Part shown: positions 58,734-64,000 of the stretch, piece after piece
Layout: each line of letters begins with the position of its first letter
Position numbering within the stretch: the stretch's first letter is position 1
Source: CAVYEM01 sp963767635
Lineage (GTDB): Bacteria > Vulcanimicrobiota > Vulcanimicrobiia > Vulcanimicrobiales > Vulcanimicrobiaceae
Assembly (NCBI GenBank): GCA_963767635.1
Contig: CAVYEM010000003.1
Span: forward strand, 380,607-444,606
Length of the DNA stretch: 64,000 nt
Direction: 5' to 3'
Notes under the pieces: generated by a model
Seen by the model: the letters and a program-made list of their open reading frames with translations, nothing else
Databases searched by the model: none
Told to the model about the DNA's origin: nothing
Translations under genes and position numbers: made by a program

Positions 58734-58827
58734 GGGAGAGTACGGGTCTGGTGGCCCGCACGGTCTTCAAAACCGCTGAGGCCGGCGCAAGTCGGCTGGT
58801 AGGTTCGATTCCTACACTTTCCCGCCA
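58734..58827 (+). tRNA. selC: tRNA-Sec (UCA anticodon)
   Basis: A 94-nt tRNA with all the marks of bacterial tRNA-Sec. The acceptor stem is 8 bp (GGGAGAGT at 58734-58741 with ACTTTCCC at 58816-58823), followed by G and an encoded CCA. The D-stem is 6 bp (CGGGTC/GGCCCG) with a 4-nt TGGT loop. The anticodon loop is CTTCAAA, so the anticodon is TCA, reading UGA. The variable arm is long (GCCGGC/GTCGGC) and the T-arm is GTAGG TTCGATT CCTAC. It lies about 11 kb from selA and selB. The mobile element begins directly after its CCA end. Confidence 0.97.
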
Positions 58828-58880
58828 ACCGCTCTTTTTGGCCTTATTTTACAGGCACTTTCGTGCAGTACGTACCGTTG

Positions 58881-58911
58881 CGATCCACTAACCATCCACT
58901 ACGCGCGCGAT
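58881..58911. repeat. Left 31-bp imperfect repeat of the integrative element
   Basis: This segment matches 63866-63896 at 27 of 31 positions, including 13 identical bases in a row (taaccatccacta). It contains two direct copies of ATCCACTA separated by ACC. It covers the last codons and stop of the integrase gene. It may be an arm-type binding site of the integrase or an attachment site. Confidence 0.8.
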
Positions 58912-60092
58912 TTTCCGCCGAGCGCCGTAGCAAATGTGTCACCGAGATAGGCATCGAGTACCGCCGCTTTTTCGCGTTTTTGATCCATGAGCAAGTGCGT
59001 GTAGACGTTGGCAGTGATGCCGATGCTCGCGTGGCCCAGCGACTTACTGACGACCGCGAGCGGAATGCCGGCCGCGAACGCAAGGCTTGCGAATCCGTGC
59101 CGCAAGTCGTGGAAGCGGTAATGCGGCAGCTTCTTCATGCGGATGAGGCGAGAGAACCGGCGCGAGAGCTCGTTCGGATCCCACAGTTCGCCGGTGGGCA
59201 TGGTAAACACGTAGCCTTCCTTGGCGCGCCGACGGCCTTCCAATTCACCGCAGAGCATTTCGATGCGCTGGCGCTGCGCCTGGCGGTGCTTCAACAGTAC
59301 GTCGATGAGGAACGCCGGAAGGTGGTCCGTGCGCTGAGAGTTCTTCGTTTTGGTGTCGCCAATGATGATGCGTTTATCGACGTTGGCGGCGGAACGGCGG
59401 ATCGCGATCGTTCCAGCGTCGAGGTCGAGGTCGCTCCACCGAAGCGCGCACACTCCGAGCGCCGCGCACCTGTCGCGATAGCCGTCGCGATGACTGCGAA
59501 GAGCTCCGTGCCGCTCGCGGCGTGTAGGAGGTTTGCAGCGTCGGAGGGTGAGAGAGTGGGACGCTCGACGTGTTCCGCCCGCGGCGAGCTCCACCTTTAC
59601 GGCGACGTTCTCGCGAAGCATCCCCTGTTTGACGCCCCAGGCCAGCACCGCTCGAACCAACACCAAGAGATTCCGCAGGCTCGTCGCTCCAAGCGGCTCG
59701 CCTTTGCGCTGGGTTCGCGAATGGTCTTTTGCACCGTCGAGCAGACGTTGGACATGGATGGCTCGCAAATCGCGCACTTTTATCCCACCGATCGCCGGCC
59801 GAATGTGTTGCGTGAGATTGCGCTTATACCAGGCGAGCGATGTTGCGGCCTTAGAACGCGCTTTCGATTCAAGATACAGGTCCGCGAGATGGTCGAACAT
59901 CATGCGATCGCCGGAGCAGACTCCACCGTTGCGAACACGCTCGACGAAAGCTTGCAGGGAGGCCGTCGCTGCAGTTTTTGTCGCAGCGAGGATGACATCC
60001 GACTCACCCTTGTAGCGAATCTGCCACTTACCGGAAGCAATTTCCCGCATAGAGCCGGTGTTGCGTTGACGACGGCGGTTCGCTTTTTTCAT
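58899..60092 (-). CDS. Tyrosine recombinase/integrase
   Basis: This site-specific recombinase has 397 residues. An N-terminal arm-binding part (REIASGKWQIRYKGESDVIL) precedes the SAM-like core-binding domain (MMFDHLADLYLESKARSKAA). The catalytic domain has HxxR in FHDLRHGFASLAFAAG and LGHASIGITANVYTHLLMDQ with the nucleophile Tyr. The stretch at about 59460-59580 reads in the wrong frame between two compensating indels; the other frame gives VERPTLSPSDAANLLHAASG and IATGARRSECA with the catalytic Arg, so the original protein is whole. The start (60092) overlaps the stop of the upstream gene (ATGA). The gene points at the tRNA, as usual for tRNA integrases. Confidence 0.92.
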   Translation of the reverse strand: MKKANRRRQRNTGSMREIASGKWQIRYKGESDVILAATKTAATASLQAFVERVRNGGVCSGDRMMFDHLADLYLESKARSKAATSLAWYKRNLTQHIRPAIGGIKVRDLRAIHVQRLLDGAKDHSRTQRKGEPLGATSLRNLLVLVRAVLAWGVKQGMLRENVAVKVELAAGGTRRASHSLTLRRCKPPTRRERHGALRSHRDGYRDRCAALGVCALRWSDLDLDAGTIAIRRSAANVDKRIIIGDTKTKNSQRTDHLPAFLIDVLLKHRQAQRQRIEMLCGELEGRRRAKEGYVFTMPTGELWDPNELSRRFSRLIRMKKLPHYRFHDLRHGFASLAFAAGIPLAVVSKSLGHASIGITANVYTHLLMDQKREKAAVLDAYLGDTFATALGGKSRA

Positions 60093-60879
60093 CGCTTCGT
60101 TCTCCTTGAGGTATTTGGAGCAGGCTTAGAGGGCGCGGATAAGATGGATTGCACTAACGCGCTACGCTCGTCGGCGGCTTGTAGCAGTCGCTCAAGGCGC
60201 GCTATTTCGGCTCGTACAACGTCGGCCACGAGCAGCGAGCGAATTTCGTCGTCGGCCGCGAACAGCGCCCATTCGCGCAATGCTCCGCGCACGGCCGGTT
60301 CAATCATGACGAGTGGGCCACTACTTTCCGCAAGGGCAATGATAGCCGCGAGCTTCGGGTCCACTGCACGCAACGAATCGCGAGCGAAAGCGTCAGAAAC
60401 AGCGGCGAGGTCACCTGAAGCAAGCTCCTCCAAAACGGCTCTTGCAGCATCGCGGAATTCGGTGTCGCAGTCGAAGCCGACAGCGAGCGGCACAAGCGTT
60501 GCGATCCGCGGAGAGATGCTTGGGCGATCCTCTCCGTGAAAGCACGCGACGGAGCTCTGTTCCGGTAGAGATTCGCGATAGTCCGCGTGAATGCGCCTAT
60601 ATAGCCCGCTGCATAGAGCGCTACAGCCAGATTCGCCCACTTTATCCCGGCGCGCCGAAGCGCCTCACCGAGCGTAGCTGCTTGGACGGCACTGACAGTT
60701 TGTTTGCCCTGTAAATGCGCGTTGATCAACGCTCGACCGTCCCCGGTGTTCTGCGCTATCTCTCGCTTGGCCGCGTCGAGCGAACTGACCGTGACGCCCG
60801 CAGCATTCTTGACGAGTGGCACTAAAAACCGCTTCCAGCGTTCTCGTATTATTGCGTCCCGCTCGGTGACTCTACCCAC
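60089..60879 (-). CDS. Unknown protein co-transcribed with the integrase; one frame break
   Basis: This is a helical cytosolic protein of about 263 residues without a recognised domain. The N-terminal half reads RDAIIRERWKRFLVPLVKNA, QTVSAVQAATLGEALRRAGI and GYIGAFTRTIANLYR. The frame breaks near 60535 and the second frame continues ISPRIATLVPLAVGFDCDTE and EIRSLLVADVVRAEIARLER, a likely coiled coil near the end. I place the start at the GTG at 60879; an in-frame start at 61035 is possible but overlaps the excisionase gene. The stop overlaps the integrase ATG (ATGA), so it is made with the integrase and may regulate it. Confidence 0.6.
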
Positions 60880-60984
60880 CGTTAGATGATAGCGTATAAC
60901 GCGGCGCTTCCGCAAGAGGCGTCTTGTGATATGTTGATATAAATCTAACCGCTTACCCGCGGATTTAGGTGTTAGGAGATACCT
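60880..60984. promoter_or_regulatory. Divergent control region of the integrative element
   Basis: This 105-bp, AT-richer gap separates the leftward integrase operon from the rightward excisionase operon. It includes TATAAA-like sequence in gttgatataaat (about 60930-60942), with short ATAT repeats around it, and TTAGGAG as the ribosome-binding site of the GTG at 60985. Such a gap usually holds both promoters and an operator; no clear palindrome was seen. Confidence 0.45.
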
Positions 60985-61218
60985 GTGAAAAACATCGAAG
61001 AACGAGCCACCGTCACAGTCGAAGAAGCCGCGCAAATCCTCGGCATAGGCCGTGCGAGTGCCTACGAGGCGGTGCGTTCCGGGCGTATACCGTCGCTCAA
61101 AGTTTCTTCGCGAAAAGTCTTGGTTCCACGAGCAGCGTTGCGGCGGCTCTTAGACGGCGGCTATCCGGCCGTAGTGCCGCGCGCCGTCGATGCTGACGCG
61201 GCGGGAAGCACCAAATGA
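60985..61218 (+). CDS. Excisionase-like HTH protein
   Basis: This 77-residue protein carries the small MerR-like helix-turn-helix of the excisionase family: ATVTVEEAAQILGIGRASAY followed by EAVRSGRIPSLKVSSRKVLV and PRAALRRLLDGG. Such proteins bend DNA at attachment sites and steer integrases to excision, or act as regulators (AlpA-like). The GTG start has TTAGGAG at a good distance. It overlaps the next gene by 4 bp (ATGA at 61215-61218). The short Ala-rich tail after residue 60 is unstructured. Confidence 0.88.
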   Translation: MKNIEERATVTVEEAAQILGIGRASAYEAVRSGRIPSLKVSSRKVLVPRAALRRLLDGGYPAVVPRAVDADAAGSTK

Positions 61219-61556
61219 AAAGCCCGCGCGAGTTAAACGCGGGCGGCCTGGACAAGCGAACATTCGATGCCGTTGGACCCACCCCTCTGCAGCAATTACA
61301 AAGCGAGGCGAATGCGCGATTCCTTCGAAAAGTCGGGACGCCGTTCCATCACCATTCCGCTCGGGAAGCGTATGAACGAGCCGTTACGGAGCAAGAGCGG
61401 CAAGCGCCGGCGCCCTACATCGACTTCGACGATCCAGCAACTCGTAAAAGCGCGCTCAAGATCAAAGACCTTTACGAACGCATAGAGAGCGAGATTCGCG
61501 CGGAGCGGATCGCGCGCATGACCGCGCTTTATCTAAGCGGTTGGTGGGCGCCGTGA
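61215..61556 (+). CDS. Unknown protein of the integrative element
   Basis: This 113-residue hydrophilic protein overlaps the excisionase gene by 4 bp and so is translated with it. It has no signal peptide or membrane segment. The first half is flexible; the second half (RKSALKIKDLYERIESEIRA, ERIARMTALYLSGWW) should form charged helices. I know no family. Its position between the excisionase and the helicase-like gene is typical for small replication or control proteins of integrative elements. Confidence 0.6.
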   Translation: MKSPRELNAGGLDKRTFDAVGPTPLQQLQSEANARFLRKVGTPFHHHSAREAYERAVTEQERQAPAPYIDFDDPATRKSALKIKDLYERIESEIRAERIARMTALYLSGWWAP

Positions 61557-61620
61557 AAAGCTGATCTAAGCCTTTTGCTCGATCCCCCCACCGCTATCCA
61601 ATCCGAAGGAGCTTAGCGGC

Positions 61621-62911
61621 CTGCTTGATGGTGTAGCCGCGTTCCTACGGCGGTTTGTCTTACTATCCGATGTGCAGGTGGTCACGATTACTCTGTGGGT
61701 TGCCATGACGCACTCTGTGGACGCTTTTGATTCAGCCATGTACCTTTGGGTGCGCTCTGCCGCAAAGCGCTGCGGTAAGACGCGACTGTCGAGGTGCTTG
61801 AGCTTTGGTTGCTCGAGCCTGGATGACTGGCCGCGTTACTGCGGCAGCTCTCACTCGCAAGATTAGTGATGCTCAGGCCACGCTGCTACTGGATGAATCG
61901 GATGCAGCCTTCAAAGGCGAACGCGAATATGCGGAAACGCTCCGTGGAGTCTTGAACTCGGGTTACCGCCGGGGCGGCAAAGCCAGCGTGTGCGTCGGCA
62001 AAAGTACGAACATTACAGTACGCGATTTTGACGTGTTCGGGCCGAAAGCCGTGGCCGGAATCGGTAGCATCCCGGACACCATCGCGGATCGTTCCGCCCG
62101 AATCGAACTCACCAGGAAAACCGCCACCGAGTCCGTCGAGCGCTTTCGTCGACGAGAGGTGAGCGGTGAAGCGGAGCAATTGCGTGCGCGGTTGCAGCGC
62201 TGGGCAACGGAAAGGGATGCCATCGATGCGCTACGCATCGCTCGCCCGAATCTGCCGGATGAACTCAACGATCGGCAGCAAGACGTTTGGGAGCCGCTTA
62301 TGGCGATTGCCGACTCGGGCGGCCCCGCATGGAGCGCTGCCGCTCGACGCGCTGCCGTAGCGCTATGCACCGGCTTGGAACCGGACGACGACTCCATCGG
62401 CGTCCAACTCTTAGGCGACATCCAAAGCGTCTTTGGGGCCGACGAGCGGTTACATACCGAGGTGCTACTGGACCGATTGAATCAACTCGCAGAGTCGCCG
62501 TGGGCGACGTTCGAGGGCGGCAAGCCGATGACGGCGCGACGCTTGGCAAAGACGCTGCGCAGCTTCGGCATTCATTCGAGCCAACTACGGGTGGATGACC
62601 AAAACCGTAAAGGCTACCAACGCGGAGCTTTCGCTGACGCTTGGGAGCGTTTTCTCCGGCAACCCCCCCTCGCAAGCGAAACATCCGAAACAATCCAGCA
62701 AAACCAGGGCCTTTCGCGCGATTCCGAAGCGAAACAAGCCGCGCGTGTTTCGGATCCAAAAACCGACGAAAACCCTTACGGCATAAGGGATGTTTCGCTT
62801 GTATCGGATAAAAGCCGGATATACGCGGCCGAATGTCCGTTCCATATCGGCTCACCTGGAATGTCATGTGAGCGCTGCGGCGTGCCTTGGCTTGAGCATT
62901 TCGACGCATGA
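61621..62911 (+). CDS. DUF3631 helicase-like protein; frame breaks, start uncertain
   Basis: This P-loop protein of about 430 residues is of the kind found in replication modules of phages and integrative elements. The nucleotide-binding part reads DAFDSAMYLWVRSAAKRCGK TRL (Walker A RCGKT). Two frame changes near 61785-61815 link it to VARAWMTGRVTAAALTRKIS, Walker B ATLLLDESDAAFKGEREYAE, and the DUF3631 core RGVLNSGYRRGGKASVCVGK and DRSARIELTRKT. The C-terminus has a zinc-finger-like ECPFHIGSPGMSCERCGVPW. No primase domain or clear start is visible; the first candidates are CTG 61621 and GTG 61672, so the N-terminus may be missing or obscured by errors. Confidence 0.75.
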
Positions 62912-63342
62912 GGCGCCGATATGTGAGTTGGATAGAACACACAGCCCGCGGGGTGCTTCTTCGAAGATTGCCACTGAATGACAGCGCCGATGCCGCGACC
63001 CGACGAGGTTTCCCTACGCTTATCACCCCTAAGGCGGTAGCGCGCCGGTCCGCCGCGATGCTGCGTAACGAGGACGTGCGCGAACTCTTGGAGCGAATGC
63101 TTGCGGGCGAACCGATGTACCAGGGTGCCAAGGTGGTACGTTGCCCGGTTTGCCATCGAATGCTCATCCGAGAAGAAGCGCGAAATGGGCGCTGGGTTTG
63201 TTCGGCCGGCTGCTGCGCGCTCGACAATGCCGCTTTCCGTAAGACGCGGGAAGCCTTGGTCACCGAAGGCCACCCACCTATTCCGCCCTCCGGTGCGCCG
63301 ACGAAGGCGCGCTTTCGCGCGCGCCGAAGAGCGGACGCTTAA
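62908..63342 (+). CDS. Unknown protein with zinc-ribbon-like cysteines
   Basis: This 144-residue protein overlaps the DUF3631 gene by 4 bp (ATGA). A helical N-terminal part (NEDVRELLERMLAGEPMYQG) precedes CPVCHRMLIREEARNGRWVC and SAGCC, four or more cysteines in a CxxC-x16-C-x3-CC pattern that suits a zinc ribbon. The C-terminal tail is basic (KARFRARRRADA), which suits DNA or RNA binding. I know no family. It may work with the DUF3631 protein, which has a similar zinc site at its end. Confidence 0.6.
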   Translation: MRRRYVSWIEHTARGVLLRRLPLNDSADAATRRGFPTLITPKAVARRSAAMLRNEDVRELLERMLAGEPMYQGAKVVRCPVCHRMLIREEARNGRWVCSAGCCALDNAAFRKTREALVTEGHPPIPPSGAPTKARFRARRRADA

Positions 63343-63669
63343 ATGCGGTTCCGCGCCTTCTTCATAGCGTGCATTGTTCTGTTTGGGACCGGCTCCGCTG
63401 CCGCGGCGACTCAGCTCGTTCCGCTCGGCTCCGGTTGCTCCGAGCAATACATTGTGAACGACCCTGGCGACAGCGATGGAGCGATCGTCAAGACCGACGA
63501 CGGGCACATTTACGAAGTCGATGAGGTGGATCGCGTCGATTCGGAGCTTTGGTTGGGTAGCGACGACGTTCTCGTATGTTGGGAGCGCTTCCGGTATAAG
63601 GGCAAGGTCGTCACCTTCTACACGCTACGCGATGGCGATGACAAGGCCGACGCTACCCGCCTACGCTAA
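63343..63669 (+). CDS. Small exported protein of unknown function
   Basis: This 108-residue protein begins directly after the previous stop. A signal peptide (RFRAFFIACIVLFGTGSAAA) is followed by a mature part of about 85 residues with two cysteines (GSGCSEQYI, DVLVCWERF) that could pair. Strand-rich, Asp/Val-rich segments (DDGHIYEVDEVDRVDSELWL, YKGKVVTFYTLRDGDD) suggest a small beta fold. I know no family. An exported protein on such an element could be cargo. Confidence 0.6.
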   Translation: MRFRAFFIACIVLFGTGSAAAATQLVPLGSGCSEQYIVNDPGDSDGAIVKTDDGHIYEVDEVDRVDSELWLGSDDVLVCWERFRYKGKVVTFYTLRDGDDKADATRLR

Positions 63670-64000
63670 CCGCATTCCCGAATCGACCAAAAAATTTTTC
63701 GCGTCCAGGTCGAGGACAAGTCTGCATCTCGGGCGCCCGCCCAGGGGGCTCGCCGTTACGGATGGGTCGCTTTAGGCTGTCTAAGGCTCTCTGACGTGCT
63801 TGTGCTCGCGGCACTGCGTTGCGATATGTTAGAGTGCCGGCGAGGCTGCTTACGGTCCACTATCTCGATCCAGTAACCATCCACTAACTGCGCGATACCG
63901 GATGAAACGGACCGACACGAGGCGGGCCGTAATTTGCGAAAACCCCATACGGGGCAAGCGCTTTTGATACGCCGCATCACAGCGTGATACAGGACTCGGA
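63670..64000. other. Gap at the right edge with no supported gene
   Basis: No convincing reading frame lies here; the only longer frame (minus strand, 63756-63980) is short and has no ribosome-binding site. The gap holds the right 31-bp imperfect repeat (63866-63896) and a further TCCACTA near 63856. It contains no copy of the tRNA-Sec 3' end. The right junction of the element should be here or just beyond. Confidence 0.6.
63866..63896. repeat. Right 31-bp imperfect repeat of the integrative element
   Basis: This segment matches 58881-58911 in the same orientation at 27 of 31 positions. It contains ATCCAGTA and ATCCACTA separated by ACC, and a third TCCACTA lies 13 bp to the left. The direct orientation and position far from any gene support a recombination or recombinase-binding role. 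Confidence 0.8.

Larger units (their letters stand above)
58828..64000. mobile_element. Integrative element at selC (continues past or ends near the right edge)
   Basis: The tRNA-Sec 3' end is followed at once by a tyrosine integrase, a linked unknown gene, an excisionase-like protein, a DUF3631 helicase-like protein and several unknown small genes. None resembles the chromosomal genes to the left. The 3' end of a tRNA gene is the classic target of such integrases, and selC is a known hotspot in E. coli. No copy of the tRNA 3' end is seen by 64000. A 31-bp imperfect repeat at 58881-58911 and 63866-63896 marks both flanks, so the right end is at or just past 63896. No capsid or conjugation genes are visible, so it could be a phage satellite. 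Confidence 0.75.

Noticed and set aside
58863..60539. A 558-residue plus-strand reading frame antisense to the integrase
   Set aside because: It is the mirror of real coding sequence in a GC-rich genome. The minus strand has the integrase motifs and a start/stop overlap; the plus strand has no motif or ribosome-binding site.
61557..61672. An in-frame start for the DUF3631 protein with a good ribosome-binding site
   Set aside because: A GAAGGAG lies near 61604, but no ATG, GTG or TTG in the correct frame follows at a normal distance, so the start was left open.
58828..64000. An intact prophage
   Set aside because: No capsid, portal, terminase, tail or lysis genes are visible in the 5.2 kb available.

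Overview
The window is a GC-rich stretch of bacterial chromosome with short gaps and many 4-base overlaps. It holds housekeeping genes (nadABC, leuS, gyrA, clpB, typA, trxA, the tsaB/tsaE/rimI group), a bacterial selenocysteine system (selA, selB, selC), competence genes (comEA, comEC) and several secreted enzymes. I cannot fix the taxon from sequence alone. Paired sortilin-like beta-propeller proteins and S10-like peptidases, ECF sigma modules and competence genes would suit an uncultivated soil lineage such as Eremiobacterota or Acidobacteria, but that is a guess.

Layout. 1-7.7 kb (minus strand): a tightly packed run of alpha/beta hydrolase, nadA, nadB, nadC, an Xaa-Pro aminopeptidase, and a NatA/NatB-type ABC exporter whose permease runs off the left edge. 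Upstream of it lies a decayed membrane-protein/XRE-regulator pair carrying a 64-bp direct repeat. 7.9-10.5 kb: small proteins, a hemerythrin, a Pro-rich secreted protein, a candidate structured RNA with its own promoter and terminator, and an HU protein with a Lys/Ala tail. 10.5-16.2 kb: a GH20 lipoprotein, a haloacetate-dehalogenase-like hydrolase, and an ECF42-type sigma factor with its DGPF partner, followed by a VOC protein and a conserved unknown. 16.3-24.7 kb: a sortilin-like protein, a small monooxygenase, and an ECF sigma/membrane anti-sigma pair lying between a partial copy of the comEC 3' end and comEC itself. 24.7-38.2 kb: sugar epimerase, O-methyltransferase, leuS, comEA, acyl-CoA ligase, PadR regulator, two tandem S10-like peptidases and a second sortilin-like protein. 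38.2-44.8 kb: a TPP enzyme, DUF488, a TPM-domain protein, rsfS, yqeK, rimI, tsaB, tsaE. 44.8-58.7 kb: gyrA, trxA, selA, selB, adenine deaminase, clpB, a possible metallopeptidase, typA and a histidine kinase. 58.73 kb: tRNA-Sec. 58.8-64 kb: a small integrative element with a tyrosine integrase, an excisionase-like protein, a DUF3631 helicase-like protein and several unknowns, lying directly downstream of tRNA-Sec.

About twenty genes carry a single-base frame break, including essential ones (gyrA, leuS, clpB, selB). The likeliest cause is uncorrected indels in the sequence, so I annotate these as one gene each and give the break position. Only the partial comEC copy and the XRE remnant are called pseudogenes, because they lack whole parts of the gene.

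The most interesting items are the selC-linked element with its flanking 31-bp imperfect repeats, the candidate RNA at 9599-9810, the sigma/anti-sigma pair between comEC copies, and the clustering of selA, selB and selC within about 11 kb with no recognised selenoprotein gene.
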